Positions 18,925 to 29,030 of a stretch of 64,000 bases of DNA are shown piece after piece. The stretch spans positions 1-64,000 of the forward strand of contig JAFSJK010000023.1 of NCBI GenBank assembly GCA_017439305.1, given 5' to 3'. Position 1 is the first letter of the stretch. Each line of letters opens with the position of its first letter. Under the pieces are notes generated by a model, which had not been told where the DNA came from, did not search any database, and saw only the letters and a program-made list of their open reading frames with translations. The stretch comes from Bacteroidales bacterium (GTDB taxonomy: Bacteria > Bacteroidota > Bacteroidia > Bacteroidales > UBA932). Made by a program: the position numbers and the translations under genes.

Positions 18925-21900
18925 ATGAAGCGATTATTCCTACTACTGCTGGCCTTGGCCGCCCTGGGACCGTTCGCCCGGGCGGATTGGGCGGACCAGT
19001 TCCGTTATCGGATTTACAGCACGGCGGAAGGGCTGTGCGACGACTATGTCCTTTCCACCTACAAGGACAGGACCGGCTACCTCTGGGTTTGCACTTCGGA
19101 CGGCCTGGACCGCTTCGACGGGAACCGCTTCATCCATTTCAACTCCCATGCTTCCGACCCGGCCGTCCGGATCGAGAACGACTTCGTCTACCAGGTCGCC
19201 GAGGACGGAGCCGGAAACATCTGGGTCACCAGCAATTCCGGCCTGTGCCGGATCTCCGTCTCCGACGGGACCGTCACCTATTCCAAGGACCTGTGGACGG
19301 AATCCGACCTTCTGTCCCTGCCAGCCAACGGCATCAAGGCGGACGGAGACCGTCTTCTCTGGGTGCTGCATCACGACGGAATCGTCTCCGTCACCCTGGA
19401 CGATGACGGCAACGTCCTCAAGGCAACCAAATTCACCACCGAATCCACGACGCTGCGGTTCATCTCCATCTCGGATATGGACATCTGGGTCGGCGGTTTC
19501 GACGGAATCGAGTGTTTCCGGAAAAAAACGCACGGCGAGGCGGACCGGGTTCCCCAGGGAACCTATCCGGAGATTGACGGCATCCAGGACGTATCCACCG
19601 TGATGATTCACGGCAGCTACCTCTGGATCGGAACGGAGGACGGCTTGTTCTGCTTCAATATCCAGACTCGTCAGCTCGCTTCCTTCACGCACGACGACAA
19701 CGACCCGGCTTCCCTCTCCGACGACCACGTGACCTGCCTGGCGGCGGACGCCTCCGGCGACATCATCATCGGAACCACCCGGGGCATCGACCATTTCGAG
19801 CGGGGATGGAAATTCTCACACATCACCCAGGGCCGTCCCAGGCGTTCCCTCAACACCACCTACGTCAACCACATCCTGCTGGACAAGGACGGAACGATGT
19901 GGGTCAGCACGCTGGTGGGCGGAATCAACCAGATCTCTCCCCAGACCATCGCTTTCACGGACCTGCTCTCCGTTACGGAGGGCCGCTCCAACATCATTTC
20001 CTGCTGTTTTGAGGACCGGGACGGAAACCTGCTCATGGGAATCCTGGGCAAAGGGTTGGGAATCCGGAAGGCCGGGGAAGAGACCGTCCGGATCCATTCC
20101 CTGAAAGCCAACGGCAACATCTCCCAGGACGACATTTTCGTCATCCGTCAGGACCACAACGGCGACTACTGGATGGCCAGCCGAAACGACGGACTTATCC
20201 TGCTCCGGCAAGCGGACCTGGAGCATCCCCGCTTCACGGCCTTCAGTACCGGAAACAGCGCCATCGCTTCGAACCATATCTTTGACTTCGAGTACGACCC
20301 GGTCCGGAAAGGACTCTGGTACTGCACCAACGACAGCCTGGGATTCCTGGACATCGACCGGGGCTCTTTCCACCGTATCTGGCTTTCTACGGAAACGGAG
20401 TATCCGACCCGCATCCATTGCCTGTTCATCGACAGCCGGCACCGCCTGTGGGCGGGCGGCTATGGGTTGAGTATCATCGACCTGGAGCGGAACCGGAACC
20501 TGGACGGCACTTTCGAGGTGGATTATTATCCTTCACTCGAAAAGCCAGGAAGCGGTATCTTTGAGCGAATCACTTCTATCGTAGAAACACCGGATGGGAC
20601 CATTTTTGCGGGAAGTCACAACAATGGGGTCTACGTACAGGCTCAGGACGGTTCTTTCCACCCGATACCAATCAACTACGGCCAGTTCCGCAGCCGGGTG
20701 ACCAAACTAGTTCCGGATTCATCCGGCGACATTTGGATCGGAACGACGGGAGGCGTCTACAATTACACGCCCCGGGCAGGCCTGCTCAACCGCTTCACGA
20801 CGGAGGACGGGCTGCCTTCCAACCACTGTTACATCGACTCCGGCAACCGCCTTTCCGACGGCCGGATCGCCTTTGGAACCACCAATGGCCTGATTCTGTT
20901 CAACGCTCCGTTCTTCCGGTCCCATAACACCGACAGGACAGTGACCATCACTGACGTCGTCCATGGAAACACCCTTTCCCTGGGCGGGCAGACAGGCCGG
21001 CTGGACGTCTATCCGTCCAATCCTTCCTTTGAAATCCACTTCTCCTCCCTGGATCTGTCCCATGCGTCCCGGGTCCTGTATTCCTACCGGGTCGACGGAA
21101 TGGACGAGGATTGGATTGTCTCCAACGCCGGTGGGGTCCGCTACAGCAACCTCAAACCCGGTGATTACACATTCCGGGTCCGGTGCACCAACGCCGACAA
21201 CACCTGGTCGGACGAGGAAGCGCATTTCAAAGTCAGGGTCCATCCCCACTTTTACCAGAGTCCCTGGTTCTGGTCCTTCCTGTTCCTGCTGGTGCTGGCG
21301 GCCATCCTCTACATGGTCTACCTGTATTTCCGGGGACAGCGCATCAAGCAGCAGGAACTCGCCCGGCAAGTGGATGAAAAGACGGCGGACCTGAAACAGG
21401 CGATGCACGATATCCTGCTTTCCAAGGAGTCCATCGAGAAGCAGAACGTGCTCCTGGAAGAACAAAAAAGCAAGTTGGAAGAGTATTCTGCCCGGATGGA
21501 CAAGGTGAACCGGGAAAAACTGCTGCTCTACACCCAGCTCACCCATGAGTTCAAGACCCCGCTTTCCCTGATCCTGGGACCTGCCAGCGAACTGGCAGCC
21601 AACAACAAGGACCAGGAAGTGGAACCGGCGCTCCAGATCATCGAGCGGAATTCCAAGTACCTCCTGTCCCTCGTGAACCAGATCCTGGATCTCCGGCGGG
21701 TCGATTCCGGCCAGGTCAAGGTCCATCACGAAGCATTCAACATCGCGCGGCTGTCCGACATCTATGCACTGGATTACGGATCGGTCCTCAAGAACCGGGA
21801 TGTCACCTTCGAGACCAATACCCGGATGGTGCACAAGCACATCCTTTCCGACCGGGACATCATCAACAAGATCCTGTCCAACCTGGTGTCGAACGCTGTC

Positions 21901-23049
21901 AAGCACACGCCGGACGGCGGAAAGATCTCCCTTTCCATGGCCCAGGTCACGCGCCCGGAAGACGGACAGATCCTGCAGTACCTCTCCGTCACCAATACGG
22001 GCAGTTACATCTCTCCGGCAGAAACGGAGAAGATCTTCGACCTGTTCTATAAGATCGGGGACCAGCCGGGCAATCCCGCCGCCGGCCAGAGCAACAGCGG
22101 CATCGGCCTGTACCTCGTCCGCCAGCTCGTCCAGGCCCTGAACGGGGAGGTCCGCGTCAAGAGCCGCAAAGGCTGGGGTACTTCCTTCCGGGTCCTCTTC
22201 CCCGTGGACCTGGTATACGGGAAAGCCATCCAGGACGACATTCCCTACACGCCGCCGGAAAACGAGGACCAGCCGGTACTCCTGCTGGTGGAGGATAATG
22301 ATGACATGCGGGCCTACATCAAGTCGCAGCTGGCCGACAAGTTCCATATCGCCGAGGCGGCCAATGGCGAAAAAGGCTTCGACCTCGCCAAGAAGATCAC
22401 GCCCGATTTCATCATTTCCGACCTGATGATGCCGGTGTGCGACGGCCTTGAATTCTGCCGGATGATCCGGTCCGACACCAGTTTGAGCCACATTCCCTTC
22501 CTGATGCTGACGGCTCTGTCCGACGACGACGCCCGACTCAGCAGCTACAAGGAGGGCGTGGACGCCTTCCTGGTCAAACCGTTCGACAAGGAGATGCTCC
22601 TCACCCGGATCGAGAACATCCTGAGCAACCGGAGACAGCAGCAGAACGAATTGTCCTTCGACCTGAGCAGCGCCTATGCCAACGTGAACATCGAACGTTC
22701 GGACAAGACTTTCATGGAAAACCTGCTGGATATCTTGAAAGACAATTACGCAAACCCGGAGTTCAACGTTCCGCAGCTCCAGTCGCTGATGTGCATGAGC
22801 ATGACGCCCTTCTACAAGAAGATTTCGACCCTGACCGGGCTGACCCCCGCCCTTTTCATCCGGTTGTACCGGCTGCAGACGGCGAAGAAGATGCTGGACG
22901 ACCATGCAGGCGACAAGGGCATCAGCGTGTCCGAAATCGCCTACATGGTCGGTTTCAACGATCCGAAGTACTTCTCCAAGTGCTTCCAGAACCAGTATCA
23001 CGTGCTTCCCAGCGCGATTCTCGCAGGCGAGGCGGGGAAAGAAGAATAA
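18925..23049 (+). CDS. Hybrid two-component system (HTCS) sensor-regulator
   Basis: One-protein sensor and transcription factor of the PUL type. A longer frame opens at a TTG (18874), but the ATG at 18925 starts directly with a signal peptide and is preferred (1374 residues). Order: two seven-bladed Reg_prop propellers in the periplasm (about 20-690), Y_Y_Y domain (about 692-775), a membrane span (about 781-806), HisKA with phospho-acceptor H874 in THEFKTPL, HATPase, receiver with D1166 in ISDLMMP, and an AraC-type helix-turn-helix (about 1270-1370). Such proteins bind an oligosaccharide in the periplasm and activate the adjacent susCD and enzyme genes. It is the only HTCS in the window, so it may serve both SusCD pairs. 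Confidence 0.95.
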   Translation: MKRLFLLLLALAALGPFARADWADQFRYRIYSTAEGLCDDYVLSTYKDRTGYLWVCTSDGLDRFDGNRFIHFNSHASDPAVRIENDFVYQVAEDGAGNIWVTSNSGLCRISVSDGTVTYSKDLWTESDLLSLPANGIKADGDRLLWVLHHDGIVSVTLDDDGNVLKATKFTTESTTLRFISISDMDIWVGGFDGIECFRKKTHGEADRVPQGTYPEIDGIQDVSTVMIHGSYLWIGTEDGLFCFNIQTRQLASFTHDDNDPASLSDDHVTCLAADASGDIIIGTTRGIDHFERGWKFSHITQGRPRRSLNTTYVNHILLDKDGTMWVSTLVGGINQISPQTIAFTDLLSVTEGRSNIISCCFEDRDGNLLMGILGKGLGIRKAGEETVRIHSLKANGNISQDDIFVIRQDHNGDYWMASRNDGLILLRQADLEHPRFTAFSTGNSAIASNHIFDFEYDPVRKGLWYCTNDSLGFLDIDRGSFHRIWLSTETEYPTRIHCLFIDSRHRLWAGGYGLSIIDLERNRNLDGTFEVDYYPSLEKPGSGIFERITSIVETPDGTIFAGSHNNGVYVQAQDGSFHPIPINYGQFRSRVTKLVPDSSGDIWIGTTGGVYNYTPRAGLLNRFTTEDGLPSNHCYIDSGNRLSDGRIAFGTTNGLILFNAPFFRSHNTDRTVTITDVVHGNTLSLGGQTGRLDVYPSNPSFEIHFSSLDLSHASRVLYSYRVDGMDEDWIVSNAGGVRYSNLKPGDYTFRVRCTNADNTWSDEEAHFKVRVHPHFYQSPWFWSFLFLLVLAAILYMVYLYFRGQRIKQQELARQVDEKTADLKQAMHDILLSKESIEKQNVLLEEQKSKLEEYSARMDKVNREKLLLYTQLTHEFKTPLSLILGPASELAANNKDQEVEPALQIIERNSKYLLSLVNQILDLRRVDSGQVKVHHEAFNIARLSDIYALDYGSVLKNRDVTFETNTRMVHKHILSDRDIINKILSNLVSNAVKHTPDGGKISLSMAQVTRPEDGQILQYLSVTNTGSYISPAETEKIFDLFYKIGDQPGNPAAGQSNSGIGLYLVRQLVQALNGEVRVKSRKGWGTSFRVLFPVDLVYGKAIQDDIPYTPPENEDQPVLLLVEDNDDMRAYIKSQLADKFHIAEAANGEKGFDLAKKITPDFIISDLMMPVCDGLEFCRMIRSDTSLSHIPFLMLTALSDDDARLSSYKEGVDAFLVKPFDKEMLLTRIENILSNRRQQQNELSFDLSSAYANVNIERSDKTFMENLLDILKDNYANPEFNVPQLQSLMCMSMTPFYKKISTLTGLTPALFIRLYRLQTAKKMLDDHAGDKGISVSEIAYMVGFNDPKYFSKCFQNQYHVLPSAILAGEAGKEE

Positions 23050-23075
23050 CCCTGGAGTTTCTCTTTGTCCGCTCC

Positions 23076-24647
23076 CTATTCAATCTCCGCCTTGCTGCCC
23101 CAGATGGTTTCATTGGTGGGGCCACAGGCCGAGAAGGTGAGCCGGTTCACGTTGTTGTCCGGGTCGTACTGGTAATGGAACACGCCTTTGAAAGTGTGCC
23201 CGTCCAGGTTGAAGGTCGCATAATGGCGGCCTTCCCTTTTTTCCAGCTTCCAGGTTCCGCTGACGGCACCGGTGACCTTTCCGTCCGGGTGCAGGTCGAT
23301 CAGGGAAGATTCCACGATATCGGGTGAGATGCGGGTGCCGTGGTTGATATATTTCCAGGTCCCGGCCAGGTCTCTGGCGGAAAACCGGACACCCTGGATG
23401 TCTCCTGCATACCGGTGGGCGGCCAGGACGGGCCATCCGTCTTCGTTCATGAACATCTCCCGCACGCGGACCTGGTATTTGTCTCCCTGACCTTTGAAAC
23501 GGGTGTGATGGAAATAGAAGTACTGTCCTCTTTCGGCATCATACAGCGCCGAATTGTGCCCTGGAGACACATAGGCCTCGGACGGATTCTCCTTGTCACC
23601 GTAGGGCTCGAACTCGAAGTTCCCCATCAGTTTCAGGCCGTATTTCTCCATATAGGGATGTTGCCGGGCAAGGGTCTGCCCCGGGATCCCCTTGCAATCG
23701 ATGGCGTGGTTTCCGGCCGCATCGACATAATCCCCATCCGGGGTCCTCGAGCGGAAGACACGGACATTGTATCCGCCGGACGGTTGCAGCATCCCGAACG
23801 ACGTGAAGAGATAGTAGTACTTTGTCTCGGGGCTGTACATGATGAACGGACCTTCGATGGTCGAGTGGTAGTTCCCCATCACGAGATGTCCGTAATAATC
23901 ATCGCCCGGCTCCCGGTGGATCGTGCCGTCGTCATTCAGTTTCAGCATGAAGATACCCCCGGAAAAGGATCCGTAAACCATCCAGAGCTGGTCGTCCGCA
24001 TCATAGAAGGTGCAGGGGTCGATCGCATTGGGCATGAAGTTGGAGTTGTAGCGGACGATGTCCCCCGCCGGGGTCCTGATGTCGGCGAAGGTGTTCACGT
24101 CGCCCCTTTCTCCTGCCCGCAGTTTTGCGACAGTCTCCTCGTCATAGATGTCCCCCGTCCGTGCGGATCCGAAGGAATAGAGGAGCACGCCCATGTCCTT
24201 GTAGGGGCCTTCCGGCCTGTCGGCCAGGGCATAGCCGATGGCGGCCTGGGGGCATCCGCCCTGGCACACGCAATAGTCGAACATGTATTTCCCGGCATAG
24301 GGGCCTTTTTTGAGCCGGATGAGGCAGCTTGCCCAGAAGGTCCTCGTATGCCCCCAGGCCATCACGTCCTTGAGTTCACCGCGGGTGTCGGAGAACCAGC
24401 TGGGCTCGTCATAGCGGATGTCCCTGGAAATCTGCTCCCAGTCAATCAGGTCGGCGGTGCGGGCTCCGCACATGTCCGATCCGTTCACATAGTAATAACC
24501 GTCGTCCGCCTTCAGGATGGAAGGGTCGTGGACAATCACGTTGCTGTATTCGTGCGGGGCCTGTCCCTTTGGAACTTGAGGAAGGGAAGAAACGCCGCAG
24601 GCGGTCGCCACGGTGGCAGTGGCGAAAACAAGGGGTAAATATTTCAT
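23076..24647 (-). CDS. GH43 endo-alpha-1,5-L-arabinanase, lipoprotein-like, with C-terminal beta domain
   Basis: Five-bladed propeller enzyme that cleaves the alpha-1,5-arabinan backbone. The catalytic triad is visible: D41 in VHDPSIL (base), D210 in NAIDPCTF (pKa modulator) and E265 in STIEGPF (acid). VATAC places a possible lipidation cysteine at C17. Residues about 425-523 form the extra beta-barrel domain typical of longer extracellular arabinanases. It is 9 bases downstream of a second GH43 gene and probably co-transcribed with it. Converges on the HTCS gene, 26 bases from its stop. Confidence 0.87.
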   Translation of the reverse strand: MKYLPLVFATATVATACGVSSLPQVPKGQAPHEYSNVIVHDPSILKADDGYYYVNGSDMCGARTADLIDWEQISRDIRYDEPSWFSDTRGELKDVMAWGHTRTFWASCLIRLKKGPYAGKYMFDYCVCQGGCPQAAIGYALADRPEGPYKDMGVLLYSFGSARTGDIYDEETVAKLRAGERGDVNTFADIRTPAGDIVRYNSNFMPNAIDPCTFYDADDQLWMVYGSFSGGIFMLKLNDDGTIHREPGDDYYGHLVMGNYHSTIEGPFIMYSPETKYYYLFTSFGMLQPSGGYNVRVFRSRTPDGDYVDAAGNHAIDCKGIPGQTLARQHPYMEKYGLKLMGNFEFEPYGDKENPSEAYVSPGHNSALYDAERGQYFYFHHTRFKGQGDKYQVRVREMFMNEDGWPVLAAHRYAGDIQGVRFSARDLAGTWKYINHGTRISPDIVESSLIDLHPDGKVTGAVSGTWKLEKREGRHYATFNLDGHTFKGVFHYQYDPDNNVNRLTFSACGPTNETIWGSKAEIE

Positions 24648-24656
24648 GGAGAAAGG

Positions 24657-25697
24657 CTATTTCAGATTCACCGTGGGCCAGCCGTCCGGCGTCCAGGTAA
24701 TGTCCAGGACGAGGAGCTTGGAACGGTAGTCGTATTCGCTGTCGTAGCCGTGGACGAACATGTAGTCCTTCCCGTGGAAGTTGACGACGGCGCAATGGCC
24801 GACACCGGCATAGTGACCGTTGCCCTTCGCGACGACGGTGCCGCCGCCGTCCATCAAGGAAACACCGTCCTTGTCGATATACGGCCCGGTCACTTTCTCG
24901 GAACGGCCGACAACCACGTTGTAGGTGCTGTTCGCACCCCGGCAGCAGAGGTCATAGGAGACGAAGAGATAATAATAATTCCCATGGTGGAAGAGGAAGG
25001 GGGCCTCCACCGCACCGTTGCCCGGGTCGAAGTCCGGGCCGCGGGGATCGCGCTTGATTCCGTCATCCTTGCCCGCGATGTCCTTCGTCGTCCCTTCCGG
25101 ACGGCGGCAGATGGGATACCACTCCTGCGGTTCGGCCATCTTGGTCATGGTCTCATCCAGCTTGAACATCTTGATGCCGCGCCAGAAGGAACCGAAGCAC
25201 AGCCAGCCCGTACCGTTCTCATCCACAATCATGTTCGCGTCGATGGCATTCCACTCGTCGCGGCCCGGGATGGATTCCACGATCATGCCCTGGTCTTCCC
25301 ATTTGAAATCGGGTGATGAGGGATTGAGCGTCTTGTTGGTCGCACAGCCGATGGCGGAAATGTTGCGGCCGAACACCGAATAGGAATAATAGATGTACCA
25401 GAGGCCGTTGTGATACTGGATGTCCGGAGCCCAGGGCATCCAGCGGAAGCCCTTGTCGGTCGCCCACTGGGGAGTCTCCTTGAACACCGGCTCTTCAATC
25501 CGCCAGGAGACCAGGTCTTCGGAGGACATGCAGCCCATGCCGGTCGTAAAAACATAGTAGCGCCCGTCGCAGAACGCGGCTACGGGATCGTGCGCATCGG
25601 GGTATTCCACAACCGTGCCGGGGAGGGGTCCGCGCCGTTGGGCGGAAAGGGTCACGGTGGCCAGCAGGCCGAGAAGCAGGAGCGTCTTTTTCATCAT
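24657..25697 (-). CDS. GH43 arabinan endo-1,5-alpha-L-arabinosidase, secreted
   Basis: Single-domain secreted arabinanase of 346 residues. D37 in YPDAHDPV, D153 in NAIDANMI and E231 in GAVEAPF form the GH43 triad; the signal peptide ends near SAQ (residue 20). The reading frame stays open far upstream, antisense to the GH54 gene, but the protein-like part begins at the tandem ATGs at 25697/25694, which precede a signal peptide and follow a -7-like box. First gene of a two-gene GH43 unit, divergent from the second GH54. Confidence 0.88.
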   Translation of the reverse strand: MMKKTLLLLGLLATVTLSAQRRGPLPGTVVEYPDAHDPVAAFCDGRYYVFTTGMGCMSSEDLVSWRIEEPVFKETPQWATDKGFRWMPWAPDIQYHNGLWYIYYSYSVFGRNISAIGCATNKTLNPSSPDFKWEDQGMIVESIPGRDEWNAIDANMIVDENGTGWLCFGSFWRGIKMFKLDETMTKMAEPQEWYPICRRPEGTTKDIAGKDDGIKRDPRGPDFDPGNGAVEAPFLFHHGNYYYLFVSYDLCCRGANSTYNVVVGRSEKVTGPYIDKDGVSLMDGGGTVVAKGNGHYAGVGHCAVVNFHGKDYMFVHGYDSEYDYRSKLLVLDITWTPDGWPTVNLK

Positions 25698-25724
25698 GGG
25701 ATGTGTGTTTTTGTTTAACTGATT

Positions 25725-25837
25725 GCAAGATAGCAATAATTGTCGGTTCTCGGGAAGATTATCCTGCGGGAATGGGTGAAAATACACCCCTTCGGCAAAA
25801 TTTTCGACCGCGAGGCAGTGTTTTATACATAACTTGC
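25725..25837. promoter_or_regulatory. Divergent promoters with shared GGGTGAAAATACACCC palindrome
   Basis: Minus strand: TATCTTGC (25732-25725) precedes the GH43 start. Plus strand: TAACTTGC (25830-25837) precedes the GH54 start. Between them the imperfect palindrome GGGTGAAAATACACCC (25774-25789) places a CACC core 52 bases before the G of the minus -7 box and 51 before the G of the plus one. On the minus strand TTTTCACCCAT starts 56 bases before that G, the same spacing as TTTCCACCTGA in two other PUL promoters. Likely regulator site; inference. Confidence 0.45.
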
Positions 25838-25874
25838 GGATGCCATTTGAATTACAATCACAACACTCTCTGAT

Positions 25875-28800
25875 ATGCAACACAAAAGACTTCTTTTCGG
25901 CGCCCTCGCGCTGGCTCTCATTGCTCCGGCATCCATCGTGGCCGGCCTTGCCCTGTCCGGCGGACCGGCCGCTGTGCCGGCCCGTCCTGAAGGCCCTTGC
26001 GACATCTATGCTGCCGGCGGTGCCCCCTGCGTCGCCGCACACAGTTCCACCCGAGCCTTGTATGCTTCCTATGACGGACCGCTGTACCAGGTGATGCGCC
26101 AGTCCGACCGGGCGACCCTGGACATCGGTGTCGTCCCGCCGAGCCCGGGCGACCCGGGCGGCTATGCGGACGCTGCCGCCCAGGATGAGTTCTGTAAGAA
26201 TACAACCTGCTGGATTACGGTTCTTTACGACCAGTCCGGCAAGAAAAACCACCTGTATCAGGCTCCCCGCGGCGCCTTTGTCGGCGCAGCCCTGGGCGGC
26301 TTCGATACGATGCCCATCGCCGACATGGCCCCCGTCACCCTCATGGGACATAAAGTATATGGTATCTTCTTTGTTCCGGGCATGGGCATGCGCCAGAACG
26401 ATCCCCACGGCACGGCGGTGGACGACCAGGCCGAAGGCCAGTACTGGGTGATCAACGGACATCATTACAATTCCGGCTGCTGCTTCGACTACGGCAATGC
26501 CGAGACCGACAGCCGCGACGACGGCGACGGTACCATGGAGACCACTTACTACGGCAACCAGCCGCTTTGGTATCATGGTGACGCCCCGGGTCCGTGGATC
26601 ATGACCGACCAGGAGAACAACCTCGTAGGCTGCGTGAATCCCGATCCGAACGACAAATACTGCCAGGGACTGCCCAGCATCAGCTGGCGTTTTGTCACCG
26701 CGACCGCCGACGGCGAGCCGCATCACTGGCGCTCGATGGGCGGCAACGCCCAGGAAGGAGAACTGGTCACCATGTTCGACGGTCCGCGCATCCAGAACGA
26801 CCGGAACAGTTACGACCCGATGCGCAAGCAGGGTGCCATCGTCCTGGGGAACGGCGGTGACAACAACAACTACTCCTCCGGTACCTTCTACGAGGGTGCG
26901 ATGACCGCACCGGACACCTTCCCGACCATCGAGACGAACCAGGCCGTCCAGGCCAATGTCGTGGCAGCCGGCTATGACGTCCAGCGTCTGGCCGTGGGCG
27001 CCACCGACAAAACCGCCGCTCCGAACGGGCTCCAGACCTTCTCTCCGGGTTCCGTGGGCAATACCACCGTCACCTTCGTGAACACGACCAAGGCCCCCAT
27101 CAACGATCTCGTGCTCAGCATCGAGGCGCCGAAGGGCTGGAAGGTCCAAGTCCTCGGCAGCAAGGAAGCTGAGAAGAAAGTCGACTACGCCGTCCTTCCC
27201 GGACAGACCGTCGTCGCCAATTTCTCCGTTACGGCCGGTTCCCGTGAATACAACGGCGACCTCGTCGCCAAGGCTGGCTGGTCCGCCCCGGACGGCAAGG
27301 CCTGGACCGAAACCGCCGTGGAGAAAGTACGTAACGTCGCCCCGGTGAAAATCAATGAATTCCGTGTCGGCGACGGCGTGAACAAGACCAACTCCTTCAT
27401 CGAACTGTACAACGCTTCCGACAAGGAAGTGGACATCGCCGGCTGGGAGCTCATCCACCATGCCGCCACCCTGCCTTACTTCTCTACGATCAAGGTTCCT
27501 TCCGGCACGAAGCTGGCCCCGAAGGCCTTCTATCTCCTGGGCCTTTCCACCTCCGGCCTCGCCGTGGATGCCGCCAAGGGCGACAAGACCCTGTACGTGC
27601 GTGACGTGACCGGCATCAAGGCCGGAGACGAAATCACCGTGGGTACCGGCAGTGCCGCCGAGAAACACAAAGTGGCTGCCGTCATCAAACATGAACCTGC
27701 GCCCGTGGAAGGCGGTGACTTCATGCGTCAGTACGGCCGTGTCCTGAACAATCTCGGCACGCCGACCACCCTGTGGCAGCCGCTCCCGGAAGGTCCGGTC
27801 ATCACCATCCCGAAGGGTTCCACCAGCGTTCCCGTGGACAACACGCTCGGTTTCAAGGTCGGTGCCAAGATGGCTATCGGCTACGGGGCGAAGTATCCCG
27901 CTCCTGTCGCAAACCTCGAGAAATATGAGGTCGTGACGGTCACGAAGGTCGGCAAGCCCGGCACCCAGGCCTGGCTGGCCTATGACGCCAAGCCCGGCGA
28001 CCGCAACATCAAGGTATCCTCCGTAGAGAACATCAGCCCCGGCGATGTGATCCGTCTGGACATCGACAGCAAGGGACACGGCGTTGAGTATGTAAAGGTC
28101 AAGAAGGTGGGCACAGCCTCCACCAAGAGCCCGGGCCGCGGGCCGATGACCCTGGAAGAAGCCGGCACCGGTCTCACGCTCACCAAGCCCCTGAAGTATG
28201 CGCATTCCGCCAACATGCCTTTCAGCTGCAACGGAACCGGTATCAGCTTCACTCCGGCGACGAAGTTCGACCACTCCAGCAACGAGCCCGTTCTTGCTCT
28301 CGTGTATGAGATCGTCCTTGAGGATGCGCTCCAGCGTGACCACCCGGTCGACGAGGTTATCTGCGACCCGGCCGTCAAGACCGCCGGCTATCAGGGAGAC
28401 ATCGCTCCCGACCAGCTGTTCGGCGGACCGGCCCTCGGCCGGATGGGCAATATGACCCTCTATGACGCCGAAGGCCGCGTGGTGGACTGCCTCAACTGGG
28501 GTACTGTCGTGGATCCGATGCTCGCCGAAGGCTTCCAGGGCCAGTCCGGCCTGGAGGAATACGGCAACTACATCCACCTCAAAGTCGAGAACGAGAACCG
28601 CGGCTGGGGACGCAATCCCAACGCCCCGGATCTCCTGAACCCGAACCTGAGCGCCGGTCGCTACCCGGACGGAAGCGATACCGACGACAATATGGTTGAC
28701 TTCAAGTTCCAGTTGTCCACGAACCTGTATGAGCCTGCCAAGGCCGGTTCCCGCAAGATCACCGTTACCGACACGCAGGGTCTCCGCATCGGCCACACCT

Positions 28801-29018
28801 TCAACATCGGCTACGGGGACGAAATGGAAACCGTGAAGGTCGCGACCATCGACGGCCCGCGCGTGCTTACCAGTACCGTGAAGATGGGCGAATGGACCCG
28901 CGAAATCAAAACTACGGTCATCGACCTCACCTTGGGTGAGCCGCTCAAGAAGGACCACATTGCCGGTGCCTCCATCACCGACAACTTCCCGACCCCGGGC
29001 TATGCGAATCGCTTTTAA
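25875..29018 (+). CDS. GH54 alpha-L-arabinofuranosidase, secreted multidomain (copy 2)
   Basis: Close paralogue of the enzyme at 35-3175, one residue longer and mostly identical by eye. The catalytic acids fall at the same numbers (E247, D329), and the cysteines C42/C52, C107/C112 and C202-C203 are kept. Differences cluster in the segment around residues 605-650, which is rewritten in this copy, and near 865-905. Same layout: signal peptide, GH54 domain, NEW3-like domain, lamin-tail-like segments with internal repeats. It starts a plus-strand operon with three carboxylesterases, the first only 12 bases downstream, so arabinofuranosidase and esterases are made together. Confidence 0.9.
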   Translation: MQHKRLLFGALALALIAPASIVAGLALSGGPAAVPARPEGPCDIYAAGGAPCVAAHSSTRALYASYDGPLYQVMRQSDRATLDIGVVPPSPGDPGGYADAAAQDEFCKNTTCWITVLYDQSGKKNHLYQAPRGAFVGAALGGFDTMPIADMAPVTLMGHKVYGIFFVPGMGMRQNDPHGTAVDDQAEGQYWVINGHHYNSGCCFDYGNAETDSRDDGDGTMETTYYGNQPLWYHGDAPGPWIMTDQENNLVGCVNPDPNDKYCQGLPSISWRFVTATADGEPHHWRSMGGNAQEGELVTMFDGPRIQNDRNSYDPMRKQGAIVLGNGGDNNNYSSGTFYEGAMTAPDTFPTIETNQAVQANVVAAGYDVQRLAVGATDKTAAPNGLQTFSPGSVGNTTVTFVNTTKAPINDLVLSIEAPKGWKVQVLGSKEAEKKVDYAVLPGQTVVANFSVTAGSREYNGDLVAKAGWSAPDGKAWTETAVEKVRNVAPVKINEFRVGDGVNKTNSFIELYNASDKEVDIAGWELIHHAATLPYFSTIKVPSGTKLAPKAFYLLGLSTSGLAVDAAKGDKTLYVRDVTGIKAGDEITVGTGSAAEKHKVAAVIKHEPAPVEGGDFMRQYGRVLNNLGTPTTLWQPLPEGPVITIPKGSTSVPVDNTLGFKVGAKMAIGYGAKYPAPVANLEKYEVVTVTKVGKPGTQAWLAYDAKPGDRNIKVSSVENISPGDVIRLDIDSKGHGVEYVKVKKVGTASTKSPGRGPMTLEEAGTGLTLTKPLKYAHSANMPFSCNGTGISFTPATKFDHSSNEPVLALVYEIVLEDALQRDHPVDEVICDPAVKTAGYQGDIAPDQLFGGPALGRMGNMTLYDAEGRVVDCLNWGTVVDPMLAEGFQGQSGLEEYGNYIHLKVENENRGWGRNPNAPDLLNPNLSAGRYPDGSDTDDNMVDFKFQLSTNLYEPAKAGSRKITVTDTQGLRIGHTFNIGYGDEMETVKVATIDGPRVLTSTVKMGEWTREIKTTVIDLTLGEPLKKDHIAGASITDNFPTPGYANRF

Positions 29019-29030
29019 TACACTAATACT